64,000 bases of DNA, taken from positions 89,030,690 to 89,094,689 of the forward strand of contig CM069443.1 of the NCBI GenBank assembly GCA_035610835.1. The letters run 5' to 3'. This DNA comes from Ophiura sarsii. Lineage: Eukaryota; Echinodermata; Ophiuroidea; Amphilepidida; Ophiuridae. Shown in pieces: positions 1 to 10,753 of this stretch. Under the pieces are notes generated by a model. The model saw nothing but the letters and a program-made list of their open reading frames with translations, had not been told where the DNA came from and ran no database searches. The position numbers and the translations under genes were made by a program. How positions within the stretch are numbered: position 1 is the first letter of the stretch; each line of letters begins with the position of its first letter.

Positions 1-473
1 TTGTAAAGCCACCTTTGAGTTGACACGGCACATGTTTGTCAGGTTTTTTTGCTTGTCGATCATTTCCAATTTCTGTACTGTATTTTTAGTAGTGCTGTTT
101 TGTATCGATATGTCGTAAAAGAAAACTTTGACATGTCGATATATTATCGATAAAATATAAATTTGGTGTCCGAATTCTGCAACTATCGTCACAAATCAAA
201 AACGTCAGATAAAACCTGATCAGATCAGGAACGGGAGAAATACTCCTATCAATGATGTACCCCACCAATAAATAACTTTGAAAATTGGCCGAGAAAGTCA
301 TTTAAAAACATTAAACGAAGACTAAAATGAAAAAATTCCGAATTAGCTGGCCGATATGGTCGCCATCTTTTAATTGAAGAAAATCATCCTTTACGCATGC
401 GTGTGACATTGTGCTTAGGATTTATTTGATTTCCCCTTCGGCCTTTTCCGAAACCCAATACGAATGACGTATT

Positions 474-522
474 CAGGCCCGTAAGCAGGATATTTTTTAG
501 TCATATAAGACAATTTTGAGAG

Positions 523-554
<32 letters not shown>

Positions 555-791
555 TGGTTAGGACATGTTTTAGTCCAAAACGGCCCGAAAAAATGCTTTA
601 CATAATTGGAAATGGGGCGTTTTTCGGAAAATTGGGGTGGGTGGGGGGCGTTTTCACACAAAAAAGTACATTAGTAACAAAAAAAGGTACATTGGTACCA
701 AAAAAAAGGTACATTGGTACAAAAAAGGTACATTGGTACAAAAAAAAGGATTTGGGGGGGGGGCGTCCCCCCCCCCCTAGTTACGGGCCTG
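474..791. mobile_element. hAT-like non-autonomous element (MITE) with 8-bp target duplication
   Basis: The ends are inverted repeats beginning CAGGCCCGTAA (14 of the first 16 bases match). The element is flanked on both sides by the perfect 8-bp direct repeat GACGTATT (466-473 and 792-799). An 8-bp duplication with a CAGG-type tip is the signature of the hAT superfamily. There is no transposase. The interior holds a 28-nt poly-G run (527-554) and a short tandem repeat of A-runs with GGTACATTGGTAC (about 660-750). Short open frames here are not genes. Confidence 0.8.
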
Positions 792-799
792 GACGTATT

Positions 800-2307
800 G
801 CTACGGAAATCATCCTTAAGCATGCATGCGTGTAACAATTTGTCCAATCACAAATTTATTTCGGGGTTTTATAAATTTATTTAATTTTTCGGAACCAGTA
901 TGAGTGACGTAATGCCAATAACATGTGCTCGCAACTCGATCTCGAAAGGCACAGTTCCCCAGATGTGGATTAAGCCTCTGATTGACCATTGCGCTCTCTG
1001 AAAACGTGGTGGTTCTTTATGATTATTTATAAATATACAATACGAGTGGCATTCCCCAATGGCGTTGTTATTCAGTATGAATTATTTTGTTACTTGCGGG
1101 ATTTGTCAGGCTTTCACCGAGGGAATGATGCACGGTACGGCCATGCACGCGTCAATATACATTGTATCACAATTTGTAATGAATTGTAAGTGAATGGGGA
1201 ATATGCGGAAAACTTAAAAAGCATGTAAACCCCAATTAAAATTCATATCGTTTCTTTCCGATATACGAAAATATGTATCGACATGTCGTATCGTATGGAA
1301 AATATTGCGACAAGCGACACTTCCGACAATCGATAACAACACTAATTTTTAGCTCTCATCAGTTTTGTTAATCACTTGCTGTTTGCCGATGAGACGAACA
1401 ATATGTTAGGCATGGCATGACACTATGTAATGTACATATACGTCTTCGTACTGATGTCATTTAGCATGTTGCCAAATGAAATCGATTAAAAAATCAAAGT
1501 TTATCGAGTTGTGAGCAGTCATGATGCAGCTTACACATGCAATCCATTTTTTTATTGTCTGAAAATTTCGCGAGTCACTGCTGAGAGGACATCCATTACA
1601 GTCAGTAGGCTAGCCGCTGTCGGTACAAACACACAGTCAATTAAACCATGCAGACATTATTCAGCATTGAATGATCATACAAAAATTGTATTTTTTCGTG
1701 GCATTGTTGGTTTTTCATGTGGTATTTATTGTTGTTTTTAGTCTTTGCCTTTGAAAGTGCCCCCGCTAAAATGTCGTGTATCCATGTTCAGGGCCCCACT
1801 CAAGCAAACATCTGCCTTTTGTTACCATGTGACGTCACACCGCCTCCAGGTCATTGATGCGCGTACAAGTCAATTTTGGAGGTCTTGGCGATATATCAAT
1901 AACCTGCACTGTGCGGTCGCGTTTCCATATAACGATCAATTTGAGTGGAAGCCCAGAGGTACGCACATATTCAAAAGTTATGAATGGCAAAAGGTGAATT
2001 ACTCAAAGTAAGCCTGGCCATCAAAGCTTTTTAAACCTAGGAGTGGGGGTACTCAAATTATTTTTGAATGGGCTGAGCCACCGGAGGTTTGAAATCCTAA
2101 CCCACTTTTGGGGCTGCTCCCCCCACCCCCAATTTTGTTGTTGTTGTTGATATGGGACCCATGTTTAGGGTTTATTCACCATTTGGTACCCATGGTTTTC
2201 CAGCACAAATCATACCCCATGCATGTTGTCAAGAAAGCGACCCATTTGGGCGGCACATACCTGTATACCTTATGAGGCTTTTAACACAATACATCACATC
2301 TACATAC
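800..2307. other. Non-coding stretch downstream of the last visible POLR1H exon
   Basis: I looked on the minus strand for the next POLR1H exon (second zinc ribbon with the RSADEGQTVFY-type signature of the family) and did not find it. The stretch is AT-rich with short open frames only. It is probably intron, so the rest of the gene should lie beyond the left edge. Confidence 0.5.
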
Positions 2308-2423
2308 CTGTGGTCCATAGCCTGATTGGTCTATTGTATTGTCAGGATCCTGTTGTACACGCTGCTGAGTTTTTCTCTTCTTGAAGCACACATAAGAGTG
2401 ATATTCAATGCCATGTAAAGCTA
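2308..2423 (-). CDS. POLR1H: POLR1H coding exon (linker between zinc ribbons)
   Basis: The exon is 116 nt, preceded by TTTTCCAG and followed by CAG|GTATGT. It takes the single leftover base of the previous exon (A + TA gives Ile) and ends in phase 0. It reads ALHGIEYHSYVCFKKRK then a Gln/Asp-rich linker ending SGYGPQ. The HS-V-F-KR pattern and terminal GP fit the inter-ribbon linker of animal RPA12. Confidence 0.75.
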
Positions 2424-4829
2424 CTGGAAAATTCAACAAGAAGGGAAATGTATGCTGTAGTTTAATCAGTTCGGGTCGGGGTGGGGGGGGGGGGGGGGGG
2501 GGGCAACTATATTAAGCATTCATGAAGAAAAAACACAGTTAATGAGGTTTTGAGATCAGCTGCATTACATGCACAACATTTTAAGTGTTTAACACATTAA
2601 GGGGTCCATAATAACTATTTTCCAGAATCCCGGCTCTGTTTTCTTTCACACAACTTTTAGTAATTCTTGTCACTATGTGTAAAACTCTTAAAAAGACAAA
2701 GGAAATGATAAGATTCAATTTTTTGCAATACTAGTTTACCACATGAAATCATCATTTAGAGTGTAGTTTTACATGTTGACCAGCACTATCTATTGTGTCG
2801 AAATTTGATGTGTTTTACCTGAAAGTTGGTGATAAAACTGCTGCGTAACTACTAACTAGGGATATGACAACGTATTGGCCTGTTCCTCTACCTATTTATT
2901 TCATTTTGGCCGCGAGACAACAGTCCTCGCTCTACCCCAAGGGGGCCTCATAGTTTTTGTACACAGACTCGTGATCCGGTATTTTTTACATTGTTTATAA
3001 TTTCCCTTTTGTCTAGTTTTCAATGGGGTTACTTACTTCTTGCATCTACTGCATAGCTACAAATTTTGCATTTGATCGTCATAGAACCTTTAATGGGGTT
3101 ACTTACTTCTTGCATCTACTGCATAGCTACAAATTTTGCATTTGATCATCATAGAACCTTTAATGGGGTTACTTACTTCTTGCATCTACTGCATAGCTAC
3201 AAATTTTGCATTTGATCATCATAGAACCTTTTTTATTATTATTATTATTATACAAGGCATTTATATAGCGCTCTTACACAATGAGGTACCACAGCTCTTT
3301 ACAGAATAAAATACATATAGAATTAAATACATACACGGTAAAAGGTAAAAATACATACTTGGTAAAAGGAAAAGTACATACTTGGTAAAAGGTAAAGATA
3401 CATATACAATAGAATTTTCTAAAATACAAACACATTTTTAAAACAAGTTGATGAGAAGAGACAACCAATTAACAGATTACAAATGACGCAAGAAAAGATG
3501 TGTTTTTAATAGTTTTCTGAACTGGGTAACAGAAGAAGCATGACGGATATTATGTGGGAGCTTGTTCCAGAGCATAGGAGCGGCGGCAGAGAAACCTTTA
3601 CTTGCGGAAACAAGGCGTGTTTTAGGTCTACTAAGAAGTCTAGTGTCAGTGCTCGAGCGAAGCCCACTCCTGCCAGGCATATAAGTTAAAAGAAGTTCCT
3701 CAATGTATGGTGGAGCACAGTGAGTGAAACATTTAAAAATAAACAATAACATTTTGAATTCAATCCGTTCCATCACAGGAAGCCAGTGTAATTCCTGCAA
3801 GTATGGAGACCCCTTTAATGGGGTTACTTACTTCTTGCATCTACTGCATAGCTACAAATTTTGCATTTGATCATCATAGAACCTTTAATGGGGTTACTTA
3901 CTTCTTGCATCTACTGCATAGCTACAAATTTTGCATTTGATCGTCATAGAACCTTTAATGGGGTTACTTACTTCTTGCATCTACTGCATAGCTACAAATT
4001 TTGCATTTGATCGTCATAGAACCTTTAATGGGGTTACTTACTTCTTGCATCTACTGCATAGCTACACATTTTGCATTTGATCGTCATAGAACCTTTAATG
4101 GGTTACTTACTTCTTGCATCTACTGCATAGCTACAAATTTTGCATTTGATCGTCATAGAACCTTTAATGGGGTTACTTACTTCTTGCATCTACTGCATAG
4201 CTACAAATTTTGCATTTGATCGTCATAGAACCTTTAATGGGGTTACTTACTTCTTGCATCTACTGCATAGCTACAAATTTTGCATTTGATCGTCATAGAA
4301 CCTTTAATGGGGTTACTTACTTCTTGCATACTGCATAGCTACAAATTTTGCCTTTGATCGTCATAGAACCTTTAATGGGGTTACTTACTTCTTGCATCTA
4401 CTGCATAGCTACAAATTTTGCATTTGATGTCATAGAACCTTTAATGGGGTTACTTACTTCTTGCATCTACTGCATAGCTACAAATTTTGCATTTGATCGT
4501 CATAGAACCTTTAATGGGGTTACTTACTTCTTGCATCTACTGCATAGCTACAAATTTTGCATTTGATTGTCATAGAACCTTTAATGGGGTTACTTACTTC
4601 TTGCATCTACTGCATAGCTACAAATTTTGCATTTGATCGTCATAGAACCTTTAATGGGGTTACTTACTTCTTGCATCTACTGCATAGCTACAAATTTTGC
4701 ATTTGATCGTCATAGAACCTTTGTTTGGAAATGACAAGACTGAGCCACACCGTGGACAGAATTCTTGGGAGGCCTGAAAACTCTCATCTTGCTGCTGGAC
4801 ACACTGCTCTCCTGGATTTTCCATCTTTC
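2308..4829 (-). CDS. POLR1H: POLR1H (RPA12/ZNRD1), RNA polymerase I zinc-ribbon subunit, 5' part, two coding exons
   Basis: Two minus-strand exons (4829-4668 and 2423-2308) join in phase to give about 91 N-terminal residues. POLR1H is the small RNA polymerase I subunit related to RPB9/TFIIS that supports RNA cleavage and termination in the nucleolus. The first exon encodes an N-terminal zinc ribbon: CPRC (residues 23-26), GSVLSFPNK, then CKIC (42-45). The CGSVL motif and spacing match animal RPA12. The second exon gives GIEYHSYVCFKKRK and ends at GPQ, just before the VDRxCPxC start of the second ribbon in the family. That ribbon is outside the window. The start ATG (4824-4822) is 5 nt after a good splice acceptor, so a 5' UTR exon must lie upstream and was not located. 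The oddity is the intron, which contains a 70-bp array copied from the exon's own end. The identity rests on motif recognition, not a database search. Confidence 0.82.
2424..3021. other. POLR1H intron, unique part, with poly-G tract
   Basis: Intronic DNA between the exon at 2308-2423 and the 70-bp array. It contains a 21-nt G run at 2483-2503 and no coding signal. The intron sequence directly after the last array copy begins GAAAACTAGAC on the minus strand; this is where the repeat unit stops matching. Confidence 0.6.
3022..4724 (-). repeat. 70-bp minisatellite made of POLR1H exon end plus 5' splice site
   Basis: About 16 near-identical 70-bp units occupy 3022-3230 (3 units) and about 3813-4724 (13 units), split by a LINE insertion. 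Read on the minus strand, each unit starts AAAGGTTCTATGACG, is the last 55 nt of the POLR1H exon (coding GSMTIKCKICSYAVDAR) and ends with 15 nt of intron beginning GTAAGTAACCCC. The first unit is the real exon end, with its donor at 4667-4666; all others are copies. The unit is not a multiple of three and has TAA in frame just inside the intron part, so use of a later donor would truncate the protein. A few units have 1-2 base changes or deletions (near 4066, 4101, 4329 and 4429). Open frames on the plus strand here are artefacts of the repeat. Confidence 0.92.
3233..3811 (-). mobile_element. 5'-truncated CR1/L2-like LINE fragment inside the 70-bp array
   Basis: The minus-strand frame 3800-3477 encodes the C-terminal tail typical of CR1/L2 reverse transcriptases: LHWLPV, a hydrophobic stretch, APPYIEELL, FSAAAPMLWNKLP and a terminal FRKLLKTHLF. 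Downstream of the stop comes an AT-rich 3' UTR containing GCGCTATATAAA and ending in (ATA)n at 3233-3251, as expected for L2-type 3' ends. The insertion splits one array unit and is flanked by a CCTTT duplication (about 3228-3232 and 3812-3816). Most of the element is missing, so this is a dead copy. Confidence 0.82.
4668..4829 (-). CDS. POLR1H: POLR1H first coding exon (N-terminal zinc ribbon)
   Basis: The exon starts after TTTTCACAG, begins translation at ATG 4824-4822 and ends GCAAGAA|GTAAGT at 4668. It holds 52 codons plus one base. Cysteines at residues 23, 26, 42 and 45 form the zinc ribbon. Residues 1-20 are a polar, Gln-rich extension. The 3' 55 nt are the template of the tandem array that follows. 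Confidence 0.82.
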
Positions 4830-4900
4830 CTGTGAAAAGAAAAACACAGTACTTGTATTGTTATGGATTAGCTTATACACATGGATTGGCTTATGATGTA

Positions 4901-5676
4901 CCGTATTATCCCTATTAAGCGCCCAGGACCTTATAAGCGCCCACCCCTGTTTTTCTCAATGACTACCAACAAACAATCCCTTATAAGCGCCCACCTTTTC
5001 AAATGGTCAGCATCCTCAAATGACCACTTGTACATATATTTCATTTAGTACATGAAATTGTCAGCCTTCTCAAATGACCAATTGTACATTTTCGTTAGTA
5101 CGTTAAGTGGTCAGCCTTCTCCAATTTCCGCTTGTACATTGTATTTAGTACATCAAATGGTCAGCATCTTCAAATGACCATCAAATGGTCAGCATCCTCA
5201 AATGACCACTTGTACATATATTTCATTTAGTACATGAAATTGTCAGCCTTCTCAAATGACCAATTGTACATTTTCGTTAGTACGTTAAGTGGTCAGCCTT
5301 CTCCAATTTCCGCTTGTACATTGTATTTAGTACATCAAATGGTCAGCATCTTCAAATGACCATCAAATGGTCAGCATCCTCAAATGACCACTTGTACATA
5401 TATTTCATTTAGTACATGAAATGGTCAGCCTCCTCAAATGACCAATTGTACATTTTCGTTAGTACGTTAAGTGGTCAGCCTTCTCAAATTTCCACTTGTA
5501 TTTTAGTACATCAAATGGTCAGCATCTTCAAATGACCATCAAATGGTCAGCATCTTCAAATGATCACTTATACATTTTATTTAGTACGATAAATGAGTTT
5601 ATAAAAGGTAACATAATAAGCGCCCACCCAAAATGACTTTGCTAACCGCCCTGGGCGCTTAATAGGGATAATACGG
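4901..5676. mobile_element. TA-flanked MITE with 28-bp perfect TIRs and 182-bp internal repeats
   Basis: The ends are perfect inverted repeats starting CCGTATTATCCCTATTAAGC and continuing GCCC. The element is flanked by TA (4899-4900, 5677-5678), as for Tc1/mariner-type elements. Inside, a 182-bp block repeats about three times (starts near 5001, 5183, 5365) and is rich in AAATGGTCAGC and its complement. There is no transposase. It sits just upstream of the first POLR1H coding exon, inside the presumed 5' intron. Confidence 0.88.
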
Positions 5677-5678
5677 TA

Positions 5679-6428
5679 CTGGTATTGTTATACATGGATT
5701 AGCTTATAATGTACTGGTATTGTTATACATGGATTAGCTTATATTATGTACATTTTACTGCACTTTGGATGGCAACGCTTTCTACAGGGTGTGTAAAAAT
5801 AAGTTTTCAAATGTTATAAAATCATGGAAGTGTTCGTTGACTGGTGTTCTGTTAGATAATCACCAATTTCTTCAAAACTACTCAACCATGGACTTATCAG
5901 ACCGTCCATGACCCGACAGAATCATATGCAGTTTTCACCAAATTGTTTCTAAAATTTGCACTTCATGACACTATAAATTCCTCATATTTGGAATAAGAAT
6001 GGCAGGGTATTCTAAATCTTTTGTAATTGTGTTAGGCTCTCTACATTGCTAGCGTGGCGAGGGAGTTGGTTTCAATCCCTGTGTAATTGTGTTAGGCTCT
6101 CTACGTTGCTAGCGTGGCGAGGGAGTTGGTTTCAATCCCTGATCATGGTTTGGGGGACAAAAGAGTACTTCTTGGATAAGATATAGGTGGCGCTGTTGTA
6201 GCTGACACACACTTTAAAATCTTGCTCCGTCTAAGAGCCCAAATGTCTTGTTTTTAATCGGTTTTAACGCCATATTTTTATCTTGTTTGGACATCTTGTA
6301 TGTGCTTTGTAAGTAATCTGCCATCTGACTGTGATATTTGTTTAAATGTCTACAAACAAACTGATTTGTGTATAATTATATTTCAACAACTATTTTCATC
6401 ACCGTTTTCATAACTATCACACTGTATA
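5679..6428. other. Intergenic or 5' intron DNA with a 60-bp direct duplication
   Basis: There is no gene here. A 60-bp segment occurs twice in tandem (6022-6081 and 6082-6141, one mismatch). It contains GTTTCAATCCCTG, which resembles a tRNA-type B box, so it may be a remnant of a tRNA-derived SINE. That reading is weak. Confidence 0.4.
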
Positions 6429-6440
6429 TTGACAACCATA

Positions 6441-7310
6441 CGGGGCCACCATCTTTGGTCCAAGTTTACAGTGTGCAATGGATTGGAAGTAAGAGTCCCT
6501 GTTTTTCGGCCCCGTTTTCCAGATTACCCCGGGGTTATCTGTAAAACGGGGACAGAAAACGGGGCCACCATCTTTGGTCCAAGTTTACGGTGTGCAATGG
6601 ATTGGAAGTATGAGTCCCCGTTTTTCGGCCCCGTTTTCCAGATTACCCCGGGGTTCTCTGCAAAACGGGGACAGAAAACGGGCCACCAAATTTGGTCCGA
6701 GTTTACGATGTCAGTTCGGCGGAACTCCAAATTCGGATACGTATCAGAATTCGGATATCCATATCCGATTTACGATATGGAGGGTATCTGAATTCGGATA
6801 CTCAAATGTTGTTTTGCATTGGCGCATTCATCTATTTGACGGCGCAGACTGGTTAGTACATGAGGTAATTCTTCCTTGTATAAACTATAAATTTACCTGT
6901 GAAAAATTCATTTCCATCTGTGTAAATTCCATAAAACGGCTTGGAATGATGTCCTGGTCACAGAAAACACCATATTTCGGCCAAAATTAGATGAAAAAAA
7001 AAATGAAAAAAATCCGTAAACATGTTATTCTCATGTGCTGCCTTCAAAAATCATGATATGGCCTGCCAAACATGACATGACATGGCCGGTCAAACAACAT
7101 TTGAGTATCCGAATTCGGATCCTCATCGTAAATCGAATATGATGGATATCTAAATTTGGAGTTCCGCCGAACTGACATGACTGATGTGCAATGAATAGAT
7201 TGGAAGTGAGCGTCCCTGTTTTCTGGCCCCGTTTTCCAGATTACCCCGGGTAATCTGGGACGCGACCCCGTTTTCGTGTGTCCCCGTTTTCTAGACACCC
7301 ATGTCAGACA
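6441..7310. repeat. Foldback-type repeat with ~119-bp internal tandem copies
   Basis: About 2.2 copies of a 119-bp unit (starts 6442, 6561, 6680) contain CCGTTTTCCAGATTACCCCG and its complement, so each unit can fold on itself. The segment GTCAGTTCGGCGGAACTCC through CGGATACTCAAATGTTG (about 6709-6818) reappears inverted at about 7090-7178. The plus and minus open frames here are mirror images caused by this structure. The family is unknown. Confidence 0.6.
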
Positions 7311-7339
7311 GTTCTAGCAGGTGACATGTATTTGTGTAC

Positions 7340-8211
7340 ATTTCCTGGTTTAACATTCTGATATGTTCAAGTTTGTTCGAAGTGGCCCACGGTGTTGTTT
7401 TGTTTTGTTGTCTTTTTTGTTTGTATGCTTTGGTAAGGAGAAATGTATTGGATTGAAGTCGTCACCAGTTTCTACGGAGTCAAGACTGCTAAAGCTGTTT
7501 GTCAGCTCTACTGGGTGGCTATTGGACAGGCTGAGATTTGAGTAGTTTGGAACTCCACAGGTTTGACAGATCCACATGTAGCCAGAGTGGTCAAGCTCGT
7601 TATAGGTAGCAGTGCTCATACTCATGCATTCAGTGTGATACCAACCCATGCAATTATCGCACCTCGTACCTCTTTGGGTCCACTTGCATGCAAGATTACA
7701 AATTTGACATGGATACTTGGGCTTGTAAGGGCCAGGATTGAGCTCGGTATCATGAGCAATAATAATAAGTAAGACACATAGGTAGGAAGTGGTGAGCTTC
7801 TTTGTGGATGCTTTGTGAGGCAGTGTTACCTTGTTGTATAGGCTTATGTATGATTGCTTTGCCTGTGAGGCAACTTTGTTTCACCAGTATCAGAGACACA
7901 GCACTCACTGTGAATGAGATACTATGCCATCGATCGGTGTAGGCATATTGATGATAGTTGTCAAGATATGTGCCTAGACTATTGAAACCCAGGTAGAATG
8001 AACCCTTAAATGGTTTAATACGGTAGACATTAACATCAGGGTCACTGATGCCGCTATTATAGGGTCTCGGTAGGTCATTGTTAAGACCTATTTGGTAGAA
8101 TTGAGTGCCAGATATAACGATTTTATACAAAAGTAGGAAAGTGCCAACGGTAAAGGAAAACAGCATACTGATATGATGAGGAACAATTAATGGTGAATCA
8201 CTGTATAGCAA
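7340..8211 (-). pseudogene. LINE N-terminal fragment: 2A-like NPGP motif and PHD finger
   Basis: On the minus strand an open frame without its own start reads a hydrophobic run (SYLCVLLIIIAHDTELNPGP, coding to 7728), then KYPCQIC, CDNCMGWYHTEC and WICQTC. The Cys/His spacing is that of a PHD finger (C-x2-C, C-x2-C-x4-H-x2-C, W-x-C-x2-C). Hydrophobic leader, D-x-E-x-NPGP and PHD finger in this order is an arrangement I know from N-termini of CR1-like LINEs of sea urchins and amphioxus. The frame ends at 7350. The upstream part (8211-7750) is open in a different frame, so at least one frameshift or unrelated DNA is present. The LINE reverse transcriptase lies 0.4 kb away in opposite orientation. 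Confidence 0.65.
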
Positions 8212-8586
8212 ACAGAATTTGGGTCAGTGTAGCTAATCCAGCAGTACTCATTCAAACATACCGGTCCGTAACGCAGTTGGAGTTAGCATTCCATCTTCAA
8301 CACAAATATGGCTGACGCCATATTGGGAACTATAGACCACAATATAAGGATAAAATCACACTAAATATGGCTTAAAGCTTACAACTACCACTCATTCCTG
8401 ATTGTTGATAAAGTTACAAACACTACCGTCAAAGTTATTTATGCTGATGGCTGGCATAAAAGGTGAATTTTGATGGATGAAATCACTTCGATCTCCCGAT
8501 CTCAAAAGTAGACTACACTCATCGCGCATGCGCACACCTGACTCATGATGAGTCAGGTGCACACCTGACATCATGATGGGATCCCC

Positions 8587-10739
8587 ATGATAGACATGTC
8601 ATCTTCACCATGGAGGATCAAGTCCAAACCAAGGACTATCTACCAATACAACAAGGCCGACACTGACAAAATCAAAGCTGACATGAAATGCCTTAGCGAC
8701 ACCATAATCAACAGAGACAACTCGATACATAAAAGGCATCAGTCGCCATGGATTACAAGGTGCATAAGAAGCGGACTTCGCAGAAAGCAACGGGCCTTCA
8801 ACAGAGCAAGGAAATCCCAGGAGGATAGTGACCGTGAAAAGTTCACCAAAGTTAGGAAAGAGGTACAGAAAGCAACTAAAAGGTCATACTTCGAATTCGT
8901 CCGTAACACTTGCCTAGGATCTCGTAAGCAATTCTGGGGGTTCGTCAAGAAGATGAAGTCTGAGCCCAGCGGCATTCAGAGCCTTAGAGAGAATGGCCAA
9001 CTTAAGTCAGACAGCAAAGCCAAAGCAGAAATACTTAACCGTCAGTTTGAGTCCGTATTCACAAAGGAACAGCCAATGAACGAGATGAAAGACGATGACA
9101 CCAAAACGTGGCCTTCAATGCCTGACATCACCGTAATCACTGATGGTGTAGTTAAACTTCTCAAAGCTCTGAAAACAAATAAAGCTTCTGGTCCTGACGA
9201 AATACCTGGCCAGATTCTCAAGATGGCAGCCGACGAGATAGCACCTGCACTGACTGTGTTATTCAACATGTCAATAAACACAGGATCCCTACCGCAGGAC
9301 TGGCTCACTGCAAATATATCACCTATATACAAAAAAGGGGACAAATCGACACCTTCAAACTACAGACCTGTGTCCCTTACATCCATTACATGCAAACTAC
9401 TTGAACATATAATACACAGTAACGTCATGAAACACTTAGACAGACACAAAATACTGACTGACAAGCAACATGGTTTTCGAGCGAAGCATTCATGCGAAAC
9501 ACAACTATTACAAACAGTACATGACCTAGCTCACTCACTAGACAAACGCAAACAAACAGACATCATAATTATGGACTTTTCAAAAGCATTTGATTCGGTC
9601 CCTCACAACAGACTCCTTTATAAACTCCGCAAATATGGCATCACAGGACATCTACACTCATGGCTCACTGAATTCCTCACTAAACGCACACAGAGGGTGG
9701 TGGTTGATGGGGAGCAATCTGAATGGGTTAACGTTCAGTCTGGCGTGCCTCAAGGCACTGTTTTAGGCCCCTTACTCTTTTTGCTCTACATCAATGACCT
9801 TCCTCTAAACATAAACTCTGAGGTCAGGCTTTTTGCCGATGACTGTGTCATGTACCATACAATCACCAACGACCAAGACGCAGACACATTACAACATGAC
9901 CTACATACACTTTCACATTGGCAAGATAACTGGCAGCTCAAATGCCATGTACTCAAGGTCACTCACTCAAAGATGCCTAAACAACATACATACACACTTG
10001 GCAATTCAACTTTACAGGAAACACATTCATACACATATCTGGGTGTTGAACTCTCTAGCGATCTTAAGTGGACAAATCACATCAACAAAGTCACTGCCAA
10101 AGCCAATAGGGTTCTCGGGTTTGTCCGCAGAAACCTTCACCCTTTACCACGTGATCTGAAAGTTACTGCCTACCAGACTTTAGTGCGTCCACACCTTGAG
10201 TACTGTGCCACTGTTTGGGACCCATACACACAAGACCAGATTAAGCAAATTGAAAGTATCCAACGTAGGGGGGCTAGATTTATATTCAATGATTACAGAT
10301 GGACCAGCAGCGTTACTGGCATGATGAAGGAATTGAAATGGGACCCACTAGAGCACAGAAGACGCACAGCTAGGCTTGCCATGCTGAATAAGATCACGCG
10401 GGGTCAGGTAGCCATTCCAGCACAAAAGTTCATTCAACCGGTCCAAACACGCAGTTCTTCTAGACTAAACCACAGTCAATCAATCACACAATTAACCGGC
10501 AAGACCAATGAATATAACAACTCTTTCTTCCCGCTCACTACTATCCGTCAATGGAATCAACTTCCTGAAAACATCGTAAACATCAATAATCCCGAAACAT
10601 TCAAGACCAACGTTGCCGATTTCATCAGACGCAAAGAAGCACTAACGCAAGACTAAGAACAACATATGCGCACACCATATCATCTCGTTTGGCTTCTGAA
10701 GGAAGCGTTGAGATTATCATTCAGATTCAGATTCAGATT
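8587..10739 (+). mobile_element. CR1/Jockey-like LINE, 3' part with intact reverse transcriptase
   Basis: An uninterrupted 689-codon frame (8587-10656) encodes a non-LTR reverse transcriptase. The basic linker SPWITRCIRSGLRRKQRAF (about residues 53-71) precedes the RT core. Motifs seen are KASGPDEIPG, NYRPVSLTS, MDFSKAFDSVP (residues 329-339), SGVPQGTVLGPLLF (385-398) and the catalytic LFADD (415-419). The C-terminus carries YLGVELSSDLKW and LEYCATVWDP. The endonuclease domain expected upstream is missing, so the first ATG is unlikely to be the natural start. The 3' end carries a short (ATTCAG)n tail near 10720-10739, typical for CR1-type ends. The intact long frame suggests a young insertion or a 5'-truncated recent copy. 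Confidence 0.85.
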
Positions 10740-10753
10740 TGTTGTAAAACATT

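Noticed and set aside
4001..4566. Plus-strand repetitive open frames in the 70-bp array
   Set aside because: They are antisense to POLR1H and only mirror the tandem repeat.
8519..8590. Palindromic CACCTGACTCAT motif as a promoter of the LINE
   Set aside because: It contains AP-1-like TGACTCA sites, but the LINE is truncated here, so an internal promoter is not expected; no further support.
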